DNA of 64,000 nt from Alistipes montrealensis (lineage in GTDB: Bacteria; Bacteroidota; Bacteroidia; Bacteroidales; Rikenellaceae). The stretch is taken from contig NZ_JAGYXY010000004.1 in NCBI RefSeq assembly GCF_018362775.1, forward strand, positions 295,630-359,629, read 5' to 3'. A program made the position numbers and the translations under genes. A model generated the notes under the pieces. It was not told the origin of the DNA, made no database searches, and saw only the letters and a program-made list of their open reading frames with translations. Positions 9,832 through 17,438 of the stretch are shown here, in pieces. Numbering within the stretch: the first letter of the stretch is position 1; every line of letters begins with the position of its first letter.

Positions 9832-10206
9832 TTATTTTTTGGCGTTACGCATGATTTCGAGAATTTCGTCCATCTCCCGGGCAGGGATGTTTTCGTGGCG
9901 CGAGAAGAACGATACCAGTTGGGCCAGCGAGCCGTCGAAATAGGTCGAAAGCATCGACGACATCACACCGCGGGCATAGGCTTCGCGGCCGATGAGCGGG
10001 TAATAGCGATGGCTCTTGCCTTCGGACGTGTGGCTGACGAAGCCTTTGTTTTCGAGAATCTTGAGGAACGTGGCGACGGTGGTATATTTGGGATGGGGTT
10101 CGTCGGTCTGGGCGATGATGTCGTTGACCACTGCGTCGCCCAGTCGCCAGAGAATCTGCATGATTTCCTCTTCGCCGCGTGTCAGTTCCGTGATGTCGGT
10201 ATTCAT
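9832..10206 (-). CDS. BlaI/MecI-family transcriptional repressor
   Basis: A 124-residue winged-helix repressor of the BlaI/MecI/CopY family. The opening TELTRGEEEIMQILWRLGDAVVNDI resembles the family's first helix and HTH region, and YTTVATFLKILENKGFVSH is the recognition helix and wing region. These repressors bind palindromic DNA and are usually inactivated by cleavage triggered by the M56 partner encoded next to them. Two palindromes just upstream (10245-10286) are probable operators, one overlapping a plausible promoter, so the pair is likely autoregulated. Confidence 0.93.
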   Translation of the reverse strand: MNTDITELTRGEEEIMQILWRLGDAVVNDIIAQTDEPHPKYTTVATFLKILENKGFVSHTSEGKSHRYYPLIGREAYARGVMSSMLSTYFDGSLAQLVSFFSRHENIPAREMDEILEIMRNAKK

Positions 10207-10234
10207 AGTTGCGCTTGTTTTCAGGTTTACGATA

Positions 10235-10242
10235 CAAGTTTA
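10235..10242 (-). promoter_or_regulatory. blaI promoter, -7 element (one mismatch)
   Basis: On the minus strand this reads TAAACTTG, one base off TAnnTTTG. It touches the first palindromic operator, where a bound repressor would block polymerase. Confidence 0.5.
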
Positions 10243-10244
10243 CT

Positions 10245-10286
10245 ACTAAATTTTTAGTAAAACAAATTTTCAATCTAAAATTTTAG
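10245..10286 (-). promoter_or_regulatory. Twin palindromic operators for the BlaI-type repressor
   Basis: ACTAAA-TT-TTTAGT (10245-10258) and the perfect 12-bp palindrome CTAAAATTTTAG (10275-10286) have centres about 29 bases apart. Each includes the same ACTAAA or CTAAAA half-site. They lie immediately upstream of blaI. Known BlaI operators are similarly sized palindromes containing TACA/TGTA; this TACTAAA form is a variant. Confidence 0.68.
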
Positions 10287-10469
10287 TAGATGGGGCGAAA
10301 ATAATTGATACCTATGTTTATATGGGATAAAAAGCCGGGAAGTACGGGAGGGGAGGGGTATAGCGGCAGACAGAATGAATCGTGGGAGAGATACGGAACA
10401 GAACGGTTGGAATGATGCGGTGACGGGCGATGATGGCCGTGGAGAGGCGTCGTAGGATCGGGAAGCCGC

Positions 10470-10825
10470 TTACCGGATCCACCGGCAGGTTTCGGCGCGG
10501 CTGTGCTCCCGGAATCCGCATTTTAGCAGGAGCCGCTGCGAGGCGAATCCGTCGGCATCCGTTTCTGCCGTGATGTGCCGGACGCCTTCCTGCTGCAAGG
10601 TCCAGGTGCAGAGGGCTTCGACGGCCTCGGCCATGTGCCGTTGTGTTCGAAGTCGCGGCCCAGTCCGTAGCCGATTTCGACGGTCGTCCGGAAATCGCCC
10701 GCGAGCGGTTCGGCCCGGTAACGGCATGTGAACTCCTGTTCCAGCCGGGGCAGGTCGTCCAGCCACAGGGCGAGGTGTTCCGGAGTCAGGATCCTGATTT
10801 CCAGCCGTTCGGTCCCGATCTGCAT
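10470..10825 (-). pseudogene. GNAT-family N-acetyltransferase, broken by a one-base frameshift
   Basis: The N-terminal part (from 10825) reads as a RimJ-like GNAT enzyme: TERLEIRILTPEHLALWLDD, then VEIGYGLGRDFEHNG. The matching C-terminal part continues in the next frame: MAEAVEALCTWTLQQEGV, then ITAETDADGFASQRLLLKCGF, ending at 10470. The join falls at about 10634-10637, where GGC-AC-ATG stands in place of an expected three-base codon (compare the common GYMAEAV motif). A single base is missing. In other respects both halves look intact, so this is a recent mutation or a sequencing error. The gene begins 15 bases after trmB on the same strand. Acceptor substrate unknown. Confidence 0.82.
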
Positions 10826-10840
10826 GCCGGAGTGGGCGGG

Positions 10841-11590
10841 TTATCGAAGCTGCCTTTCGGCCTCGTTGTCCTTTTCGGTCTCGTCGTCCCCGTCCCAGTC
10901 GAACCACGGAAAATCGTGTCTCCCGCCGAGCCCAAAGCGCGTATAGGTGATCGGAAGTCCCATTTCGAGGAAGCGTTTTTCGTAGGCCGTCTTGACCGAA
11001 AGCACTTCGTCGGCATAGCCCGAACCATAGATGTCGGGCTGGGAGACTTCGCAGGGCAGGCCGTAGTGGCGGATAACCTCGTTGGTGTAGGCGTAGAGAT
11101 GTTTGGAGTCGGTTTTGAGGTTGATCCACCCCTCGGGACGGAGGATGCGGGCGTAATAGTCGAGGTAGAGCGGCGAGGTGAGGCGTTTCTTGGCGCGCCG
11201 GGTCTTGAGTTGCGGATCGGGGAAGGTGATCCAGATTTCGGACACCTCGTTTTCGGCGAACAGCCCGTTGATGAACTCGACGCGCGTGCGCAGGAAGCCC
11301 ACGTTATGCATCTTGTTGTCTGTGGCAGTCTTTGCACCGCGCCACATGCGCGCACCCTTTATGTCGATGCCGATGTAGTTGCGCAGCGGGTCCCGCTGGG
11401 CCAGCGCTACGGTGTATTCGCCCTTGCCGCAACCCAACTCCAGGACGATGGGGTTGTCGTTGCGGAAAAAATCACGGTTCCAGTTCCCTTTGAGCGGGTG
11501 GTCGCTGTGGAACACCTCGTCGAATTCGGGTTGTACGAAACATTCGAAAGTCAGGTTCTCACGGAACCTGCGGAGTTTGTCTTTGCCCAT
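10841..11590 (-). CDS. trmB: tRNA (guanine-N7-)-methyltransferase
   Basis: TrmB methylates G46 in the variable loop of tRNAs using S-adenosylmethionine. The SAM-binding motif is IVLELGCGKGEYTVALA near residue 50, followed by NYIGIDIKGARMWRGA and the catalytic-region signature EIWITFPDPQLK. I start it at the ATG at 11590 (MGKDKLRRF), giving 249 residues. The longer open frame adds a Cys-rich stretch without family resemblance that overlaps an upstream GC-rich repeat. C-terminal residues are acidic and charged (DWDGDDETEKDNEAE). The broken GNAT gene follows directly. A similar GC-rich element is found before the DUF2723 gene. Confidence 0.94.
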   Translation of the reverse strand: MGKDKLRRFRENLTFECFVQPEFDEVFHSDHPLKGNWNRDFFRNDNPIVLELGCGKGEYTVALAQRDPLRNYIGIDIKGARMWRGAKTATDNKMHNVGFLRTRVEFINGLFAENEVSEIWITFPDPQLKTRRAKKRLTSPLYLDYYARILRPEGWINLKTDSKHLYAYTNEVIRHYGLPCEVSQPDIYGSGYADEVLSVKTAYEKRFLEMGLPITYTRFGLGGRHDFPWFDWDGDDETEKDNEAERQLR

Positions 11591-11640
11591 GGCAGTTAAT
11601 AAAATAGGATATAATATACAAGTCGGCTGCAAATGGCGCC

Positions 11641-11702
11641 GACGGCGTCGTTTGCGCGGCGTACTGCCGCGTTTGCAAATCCGGCCCTTCTCCGAATCCC
11701 TC
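11641..11702. repeat. GC-rich upstream element, copy 1
   Basis: GGCGTCGTTTGC and, about 40 bases on, CCGAATCCCTC occur here upstream of minus-strand trmB. The same two blocks, in the same order and orientation, recur at 47713-47750 upstream of minus-strand DUF2723. Copy number elsewhere is unknown. Confidence 0.45.
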
Positions 11703-11758
11703 TCCCGGGGTGGGGCTGCCTCTTTGCGGTAAAACCGGCATTTCGGAGAGCCTGTGAA

Positions 11759-12199
11759 TTACCGGCTCTTTTCCAGGTCGATGCCAATGGCCTCGATCCC
11801 GCGGACGGGGCGGATGGGCATGACGACGAAGCGGTAATCGCCGGCCTGGGTGAGGCCGATGCGGCGGCGGTAGGGGATGGCGGCTTCGCGCACAAGGGCT
11901 GCAGGGCCTTCCGGGCGCGGAACTACCAACAGGAACCATTCGCCGAAACGGAGCGAGTCGGGTGTTATGGTGGTGATGCGGACCGTCAGCGTGTCTTCCG
12001 TGAAACGGTCGTTGCAGCGCAGGAAAATCGTCGCATCGCGCAACGTTACGGTATCGGCATTCGGCAGGCGGATTTCGGCCCGGGAATCCCACCGGACGGG
12101 GTCGACATCGGTCGCCGCCGACTGGTTGGGCGAAATGCAGCCTCCGGCCAGGAGCGCGGCGACTGCGGCCGCAGCGATATGCCCTGCCGAGTGTCTCAA
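11759..12199 (-). CDS. gldH: GldH-like lipoprotein, TTG start
   Basis: A small exported lipoprotein of about 146 residues that matches the GldH family in size, lipoprotein signal and position after the PSP1/RicT gene. GldH is one of the gliding proteins first defined in Flavobacterium, and it is kept in many non-gliding Bacteroidetes, where its role is unclear. No ATG is available after the ricT stop. TTG at 12199 gives RHSAGHIAAAAVAALLAGGC, a short n-region, hydrophobic core and lipobox, 4 bases after the ricT stop, suggesting coupled translation. The mature part is beta-rich (VTLRDATIFLRCND, DSLRFGEWFLLVV). Family assignment is moderate because GldH sequences diverge. Confidence 0.65.
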   Translation of the reverse strand: MRHSAGHIAAAAVAALLAGGCISPNQSAATDVDPVRWDSRAEIRLPNADTVTLRDATIFLRCNDRFTEDTLTVRITTITPDSLRFGEWFLLVVPRPEGPAALVREAAIPYRRRIGLTQAGDYRFVVMPIRPVRGIEAIGIDLEKSR

Positions 12200-12203
12200 T
12201 GCG

Positions 12204-13772
12204 TTATTGGTTTTGGGGCGCTCCGCCGTCGTTGCCCTGGCCGCCCTGGTTGCCGCCTCCGTTGCCTCCGTTGCCTCCGTTGCCGCGGCGGCGGTTGCGG
12301 TTGTTGCGGTTGCGGTTTCCGCCTTCGCGGTTAGCTCCGTTGTTTTCGCGGGGCTCGCGATTATCGTTGCCGCCGTTGTTTTCGCGGGGGTCGCGATTGC
12401 CGTTGTTTTCGCCGCGGTTGTTATGCTCGCTGCGCGGCCGGTCGTTGTTCCCGCTCCCGTTGTTCGGACGTTCCCCGCCGTTGCCGCCATTGCGCGGACG
12501 GTCGTTGCGGCGCGGACGCTGATCGGAACGGCCGGACTGGCCTTCACGCGGCTGGCGGGCTTCTCCGTTCCCCTCCTGCGGGGCGGCCTGCGCCTGTCCG
12601 TTCTGGCCTGCAGGGCGGCCCTGCTCGCCGCGGCCTTTGTTGTTGCGGCCGCCGCGTTTGCGGCGTTTGGCCTGGTCGAAGCGTGTGATGCTGTCCTCCT
12701 CCGAACGGTAAGTCGGCTCTTCGACCACCGGGCGGATGTCGTCGGCATGCTGCAACTGCTCGACCTTTTTGCCCTGGCGGTTCAGCGAGATGATCTCCCG
12801 TACGCGGGAAACAGGCAGCGTGGTGACGTTGGCCATCGCATCCTTCGACGAAGAGAAGGTCATCGTACCGGCCAGCACGTCGCTCTTGACGAGGAACCAT
12901 TCGCCTTCGGCGGCCTGCAGCGGTTCGCGCAGGCGCGGGAACTCCTTGCGGGCGTCGACGTAGGTGTCGTATTCGTACATCATGCAGCATTTGAGTTTCG
13001 AACACTGCCCGGCGAGTTTCTGGGGGTTGAGCGAGATGTCCTGCACACGGGCGGCTCCGGTCGTGACGCTCGAAAAACTCGACATCCACGACGCGCAGCA
13101 CAGTTCACGGCCGCAGGCGCCCAGTCCGCCGATGCGTCCCGCTTCCTGGCGGGCGCCGATCTGCTTCATCTCGATGCGGATGTGGAACCGTTCGGCGAAG
13201 ACCTTGATCAGTTCGCGGAAGTCGACGCGTTCGTCGGCGATGTAGTAGAAGATGGCTTTGATCTTGTCGCCCTGGTACTCCACGTCGCCGATCTTCATGT
13301 TGAGTCCCATGTCGGCGGCAATCTGGCGCGAGAGGATCATCGTCTCGTGCTCCATGGCGATGGCTTCCTGCCATTTTTCGATGTCGTAGGGCTTGGCCTT
13401 GCGGTAAATCTTTTTGTATTCGCCGTTGAAGGGGTTGAAACCCGTGCGGCGCATCTGGCGCGCCACGAGGTCGCCCGTCAACGAGATCACACCGATGTCG
13501 TGACCCGGCGAAGCCTCGACGGCTACGATATCGCCCCGTTTGAGCGGCAGGTTGTTGACGTTCTGGTAGAACGAACGGCGGGTATTCTTGAAGCGCACTT
13601 CGACGATGTCGCTCGGTATGTTGACCGGGTATTCGTCGAGCCATGCCGTTTCGTGGAGCTTGAAGCATCCGTCGCAGAGCTTGGCTTCGGGTTCCGCGCC
13701 GCAGTTGCAGAAGGCGCATCCGCGGCCCACTTCGGGTTTGCAGGCGCCTGTATGTTGTTTTTCGGTATCCAT
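12204..13772 (-). CDS. ricT: PSP1-domain protein (RicT/YaaT-like) with long Arg/Asn/Gly-rich tail
   Basis: A 522-residue cytosolic protein. The N-terminus holds a Cys cluster (CAFCNCG, then LCDGC, residues 20-35). The PSP1 domain fills roughly 60-260, with the Cys-containing segment GRIGGLGACGRELCCASWM and LAGQCSKLKCCMMYEYD. In Bacillus, RicT is part of an Fe-S Y-complex that influences RNase Y and mRNA processing; the function in Bacteroidetes is not settled. Residues from about 350 onward are low-complexity, built from Arg, Asn, Gly and Gln (RENNGGNDNREPRENNG, then GNGGNGGNGGGNQGG). This tail looks disordered and RNA-binding. gldH follows with 4 bases between. The promoter is probably TATCTTTA at 13790-13797, one base off consensus. 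Confidence 0.88.
   Translation of the reverse strand: MDTEKQHTGACKPEVGRGCAFCNCGAEPEAKLCDGCFKLHETAWLDEYPVNIPSDIVEVRFKNTRRSFYQNVNNLPLKRGDIVAVEASPGHDIGVISLTGDLVARQMRRTGFNPFNGEYKKIYRKAKPYDIEKWQEAIAMEHETMILSRQIAADMGLNMKIGDVEYQGDKIKAIFYYIADERVDFRELIKVFAERFHIRIEMKQIGARQEAGRIGGLGACGRELCCASWMSSFSSVTTGAARVQDISLNPQKLAGQCSKLKCCMMYEYDTYVDARKEFPRLREPLQAAEGEWFLVKSDVLAGTMTFSSSKDAMANVTTLPVSRVREIISLNRQGKKVEQLQHADDIRPVVEEPTYRSEEDSITRFDQAKRRKRGGRNNKGRGEQGRPAGQNGQAQAAPQEGNGEARQPREGQSGRSDQRPRRNDRPRNGGNGGERPNNGSGNNDRPRSEHNNRGENNGNRDPRENNGGNDNREPRENNGANREGGNRNRNNRNRRRGNGGNGGNGGGNQGGQGNDGGAPQNQ
12215..12440 (-). repeat. Degenerate short tandem repeats encoding the RicT tail
   Basis: The coding strand contains consecutive 9-base units encoding GGN (GTTGCCTCC on the plus strand, around 12256-12282). 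Longer degenerate units encode RENNG/NREP. Repeat number may vary between strains. Confidence 0.6.
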
Positions 13773-13789
13773 TATGGGTATAATTTGCG

Positions 13790-13797
13790 TAAAGATA
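13790..13797 (-). promoter_or_regulatory. ricT promoter, -7 element (one mismatch)
   Basis: TATCTTTA on the minus strand, 18 bases before the ricT start, differs from TAnnTTTG only at the last base. Confidence 0.5.
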
Positions 13798-13808
13798 CGA
13801 AAAAAAAT

Positions 13809-15167
13809 TTATTTCGTCACGTAGAGTTTCCGGATGCTGCGGCGGATACGCAGAATCATCATCACGGCGGCGGCAGACAGTCCGAACGAGAAGCCCAGGA
13901 AGAGGCCCGAGGGGCCCATGCCCATCGTGAAACCGAACAGGTAGCCCACCGGCAGGTTGAGCAGCCAGTAGGACACGAAGGCGATCGGCATGATGATCTT
14001 TACGTCCTGGATGCCGCGCAGGATGCCCACCGAGACGTTCTGGATGCCGTCCGAAAGCTGGTACAGCGCGGCGAAGATCATCAGTTGCGAGGCGATGGCG
14101 ATCACTTCGGCATTGGAGGTAAAGAAGGTCGGGATAATGTGGCGCATCGAGATGAAGACGATGGCAGCGAAAGCGTTCCACGCCAGCACGAGGTGGTACG
14201 ACGCCTTGGCCGCCAGCGACAGTTCGCCGATGTTGCGGGCTCCGTAACAGTGCGATACGCGGATCGTGGTGGCCGCACCGATCGACATGACGATCATGAA
14301 GGCGCAGTTGCCGATGGTGGTGGCGATCTGGTTGGCGCCCATCGTCTCCTTGTTGAACCAGCCCATCATGATCCCCGTGCCGACGAACGCCGAGGCTTCG
14401 AGGAACATTTGCAGCGAGATCGGAAGGCCCATGTGGAGCAGTTGTTTGACCGCGGCCCACGAATATTTGCGGGGTGAGAATCCGTCGAGGTAGACGCGGT
14501 ATTTGTCGCGGCTGTAAAAGTAACCGATCATCAGCATCGGGGCGATGATGCGCGACATCAGCGTGCCCAGGCCGGCGCCCTCGGCGCCCATTTCGGGGAA
14601 TCCGTAGCGGCCGTAGATGAATACCCAGTTGAAACCGATGTTCGCCAGGTTGGCGACGATCGTGACGACCATCTCGACTTTTGTGTTGCCCACGCCTTCG
14701 AGGAATTGTTTGAAGGTGAAGAACAGCATGATGAAGGGCATGCTGTAAACCAGCATCTTGTAATAAGGAATGGCCATGTCGACCACTTCGGCGGGTTGGC
14801 CGAGATGGTACAGCAGCGGGATGGCGGCGTATTGCACGACGGCCATCGCGATACCCAGCAGCCCGTAGAAGAGAATGCCGTTCTGCAACAGTCCCGACGA
14901 TTTCTCGCGGTCGCCCTGGGCATAGAGTTCGCCCACGAGGGGCGTCATGCCGAGCGCGATGCCGATGGCGGCGATAAAGAGGATGAAAAAGACGGCGCCG
15001 CCGAACGACACCGCAGCCAGCGGTCCCGGGTCGTCGCCGCCGTAGCGGCCCACCATCAGGTTGTCGGCGACCTGCGTCAGGATCTGCCCCAACTGCGTCA
15101 GCACCACGGGAAGCGCCAGTTTCAGGTTGGCTTTATATTGGTCCTTGTATGTTGCGAATTTGTACAT
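13809..15167 (-). CDS. MATE-family multidrug/sodium exporter
   Basis: A 452-residue inner-membrane protein with twelve predicted helices, the normal MATE size. The two homologous halves begin with ALPVVLTQLGQILTQVADNLMVGRYG and GLPISLQMFLEASAFVGTGIMMGWF. MATE proteins export organic cations and other drugs in exchange for Na+ or H+. Sequence alone does not fix the substrate; the NorM subgroup is the best guess. The C-terminus is basic (RIRRSIRKLYVTK). It has its own perfect promoter box at 15188-15195 and ends 36 bases before the ricT start. A second, different MATE gene lies at 52117. Confidence 0.93.
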   Translation of the reverse strand: MYKFATYKDQYKANLKLALPVVLTQLGQILTQVADNLMVGRYGGDDPGPLAAVSFGGAVFFILFIAAIGIALGMTPLVGELYAQGDREKSSGLLQNGILFYGLLGIAMAVVQYAAIPLLYHLGQPAEVVDMAIPYYKMLVYSMPFIMLFFTFKQFLEGVGNTKVEMVVTIVANLANIGFNWVFIYGRYGFPEMGAEGAGLGTLMSRIIAPMLMIGYFYSRDKYRVYLDGFSPRKYSWAAVKQLLHMGLPISLQMFLEASAFVGTGIMMGWFNKETMGANQIATTIGNCAFMIVMSIGAATTIRVSHCYGARNIGELSLAAKASYHLVLAWNAFAAIVFISMRHIIPTFFTSNAEVIAIASQLMIFAALYQLSDGIQNVSVGILRGIQDVKIIMPIAFVSYWLLNLPVGYLFGFTMGMGPSGLFLGFSFGLSAAAVMMILRIRRSIRKLYVTK

Positions 15168-15187
15168 CGGATTCGGATATTAGGGTG

Positions 15188-15195
15188 CAAAGATA
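15188..15195 (-). promoter_or_regulatory. MATE gene promoter, -7 element
   Basis: TATCTTTG on the minus strand, 20 bases before the start codon, is a perfect -7 box implying a leader of about 15 nt. Confidence 0.7.
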
Positions 15196-15225
15196 GCCAT
15201 TTCCGGCAGGATTACAATTCATAGG

Positions 15226-15259
15226 CCCCTCCCGGGGCTGAAAAAAACACCGGGAGGGG
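15226..15259 (-). terminator. Hairpin after the histidine kinase gene
   Basis: CCCCTCCCGG (15226-15235) pairs with CCGGGAGGGG (15250-15259). The T run is in the loop rather than after the stem on the minus strand, so termination may be inefficient. Confidence 0.6.
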
Positions 15260-15286
15260 TTGGAATGTGTTTATATCCGGAATGGA

Positions 15287-17332
15287 TCAGTAGGGCAGTT
15301 CGATGCGTATGCAGCAGCCTCCGCGGTATTCGGGGCAGACGCGGATGTCTCCCCCGAGGCGGGTGACGATCAGGCGGCAGAGGTAAAGCCCGATGCCCGA
15401 GCCGGGTTTGAAGGGGTCGACTTTCGTGAAGCGTTCGAACACCCACTCCCGTTTTTCGGGTTCGATGCCGATACCCGTGTCGCTGACGCTGATTTGCAGG
15501 GTGCGCCGGACTTCGTCGTTGCGGCAGGAGAGTGTGATACGCCCCGTGGCGGTGAATTTGGCCGCATTTTGCAGCAGGTTGTCGACGACACGCATCAGGT
15601 AGAAGGCGTTGGTGGAAACAAGGCCGTCACCCCCCCCCGCTTCGTAGACGTATTCGACAGCCGGGTTGCCGGACAGCTGCCGCTGCGCTTCGAGCCGCTC
15701 GGCGCAGAGCAGGCAGACATCGGTTTCGGTCCGCGGTAGGGGTTCCTCGCTGCTGATCAGGCCCGAGAGTTCGAGCATGTTTTCCAGCAGGGTGGTCAGC
15801 GCCGTGGTGCTTTTCTGGATTTCCGATTGGAACTCGTGCCGGATTTCGGGGTCCTCTTCGGTCAGCAGCAGCCCCGAGAAGCCGTTGATGGCGTTCAGGG
15901 GCGTGCGGATTTCGTGGCACATCGAGTTGATGAAGGCGGTCTTCATCTTTTCGCTCTCCTGGGCGCGGCAGCTTTGCCGCTGCGCCTCCCCGTTGGCCGC
16001 CAGCAGTTGTGTGCGCGTCAGTTTCAGCCGCCGCACCATGACGTGCTGGAAGATACTCCAGATAGCGAGCAGCAGCAGGATGACACCGCCGGCGATAAGC
16101 ATGAAGAACTTGATGCGGTCGTCCAGCTGTGCCTTTTCGAGTTCGAGCCGGTTGACTTCGAACAGCGCCTGCATTTCGGCCAGGCGTTGCTGCGCCTCCG
16201 CCATCCGGTTGTTATAGCGCAGTTCGTTGGCTTCCCGAACGGTCCGGAGTGCATTTTTGTAATCTCCCGCTTTTTCGTACAGGCGCGACTGCACGGCATA
16301 AATCGCCGCCAGGTCGACCTTTTTGCCGGTTTGCCGGTAGAACATCAGGGCCGAATCGATATAGGCTATCGCCCGCAGGTCGTCGCCCATATACTGGTAA
16401 TAACGGGCGCTGGTCGTGTAAATCTCTTCCCGGTCGTTCCGTTCCCGGGCCAGCCGCATGCATTTGTTGAAATAATCGGTCGCCTGCTCGCGGGTGATCA
16501 GGTCGCGCAGGAAAACCATCTTGCCGTAGGCGCGCATCAGGTATTTGGTCGTGTCGCGGTGGGGCCTTCCGAAGCGGTTTTCCATCGCCATCCACCGGCG
16601 GTGCAGGTCGATGCACTTTTCGATTTCGCCCGCTGCCCGTTTGTCTTCGGTGTACATGTAGAGGTCGCAGAGTTCCTCGCGGCAGAGTTTTTCGAAATGA
16701 AGCCGCTCTTCCAGCGGGTACTTTTCGAGTTTTTGCAGGGCGCGCTCCACATAGGGGATCGCCTGCCCGATATTGCCGTAGGCTTCGGCGGCGATCGACG
16801 AGTAGTCGACGGAGAGTCCCGTCAGGAACTCCCATTCGATCAGTTCTTCGGGGGTGAGACCTCCCGGTTCCTTCTGTTTGAGTTTCTCCAGCGCGCTGTC
16901 GACCGCTTCGGACGAATCGGAGACGATCATCTGTTTCCAGAGCCGGAAAACCCGGAGCGATGCGCGGAACAGGGCATAGCGGCGTTCGGGAAGGAGGCTG
17001 TCGGCGAGTTCGACGCAGGCCAGGGCCTGCTGCGGATCCTTGTCGGAGAGTGTGGATACCAGCATATCGAGCGCATCCATGCAGCCGTAAGCGTCACCGG
17101 CCTTGTCGGCTTCGGCGAGCGCCTTTTCCCAATAGCCGGTGGCGAGCATGACGCTGTCGGCGTGCAGGTCGGCCAGTTGGATGTATATCTGTTCCCGTTC
17201 GGCGGCGGTGCGCGCGCCGGGCAGTGTTGTCAGCAGACTGTCGGCTGCCGGGGATGCGGAATGCGCCGTCAAAGCGGCGCAGATTGTCAGGAATGCGACC
17301 CCGGAAAGGGTCTTCGAGATAATCGGACGCAT
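15287..17332 (-). CDS. Membrane sensor histidine kinase with TPR-type sensor domain
   Basis: A 681-residue two-component sensor. The signal peptide (residues 1-25) is followed by a periplasmic region of about 370 residues made of TPR-like helices. One transmembrane segment (about 408-428, FFMLIAGGVILLLLAIWSIF) comes next, then a coiled linker. The kinase core follows. The H box is INSMCHEIRTPLNAINGFSG (phosphorylated His near 475), the N box is VVDNLLQNAAKF, G1 is SDTGIGIEP and G2 is GSGIGLYLC. No receiver domain is fused and no response regulator is adjacent, so the partner is encoded elsewhere. A nine-G tract in the coding strand encodes AGGGD just before the N box; a one-base change there would remove the ATPase domain. 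Promoter at 17366. Confidence 0.93.
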   Translation of the reverse strand: MRPIISKTLSGVAFLTICAALTAHSASPAADSLLTTLPGARTAAEREQIYIQLADLHADSVMLATGYWEKALAEADKAGDAYGCMDALDMLVSTLSDKDPQQALACVELADSLLPERRYALFRASLRVFRLWKQMIVSDSSEAVDSALEKLKQKEPGGLTPEELIEWEFLTGLSVDYSSIAAEAYGNIGQAIPYVERALQKLEKYPLEERLHFEKLCREELCDLYMYTEDKRAAGEIEKCIDLHRRWMAMENRFGRPHRDTTKYLMRAYGKMVFLRDLITREQATDYFNKCMRLARERNDREEIYTTSARYYQYMGDDLRAIAYIDSALMFYRQTGKKVDLAAIYAVQSRLYEKAGDYKNALRTVREANELRYNNRMAEAQQRLAEMQALFEVNRLELEKAQLDDRIKFFMLIAGGVILLLLAIWSIFQHVMVRRLKLTRTQLLAANGEAQRQSCRAQESEKMKTAFINSMCHEIRTPLNAINGFSGLLLTEEDPEIRHEFQSEIQKSTTALTTLLENMLELSGLISSEEPLPRTETDVCLLCAERLEAQRQLSGNPAVEYVYEAGGGDGLVSTNAFYLMRVVDNLLQNAAKFTATGRITLSCRNDEVRRTLQISVSDTGIGIEPEKREWVFERFTKVDPFKPGSGIGLYLCRLIVTRLGGDIRVCPEYRGGCCIRIELPY
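15630..15638 (-). repeat. G9 homopolymer inside the histidine kinase gene
   Basis: Nine consecutive C on the plus strand (G on the coding strand) encode three glycines upstream of the N box. The gene is in frame at this length. Tracts of this length are prone to slippage in other bacteria. Confidence 0.8.
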
Positions 17333-17365
17333 GTCGGTTCAGTTACGCTTATGAAAAATTCAGGA

Positions 17366-17373
17366 CAAATTTA
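17366..17373 (-). promoter_or_regulatory. Histidine kinase promoter, -7 element
   Basis: TAAATTTG on the minus strand, 33 bases before the start codon, fits TAnnTTTG. Confidence 0.6.
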
Positions 17374-17393
17374 ACGATAAATCAGGAAAATAA

Positions 17394-17423
17394 AAAAAGC
17401 CGGAGAAATTTCCCCGGCTTTTT
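17394..17423 (-). terminator. Terminator after the Clp ATPase gene
   Basis: AAAAAGCCGG (17394-17403) pairs with CCGGCTTTTT (17414-17423). A/T runs flank both sides, so it can act in both directions. Confidence 0.8.
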
Positions 17424-17438
17424 GGTGTTTGGGCGTTG

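Noticed and set aside
11877-14477. 866-codon open frame on the plus strand
   Set aside because: It is antisense to gldH, ricT and the MATE gene. Its Val/Ala-rich composition mirrors the ricT tail repeats, and it has no start signal or family motif.
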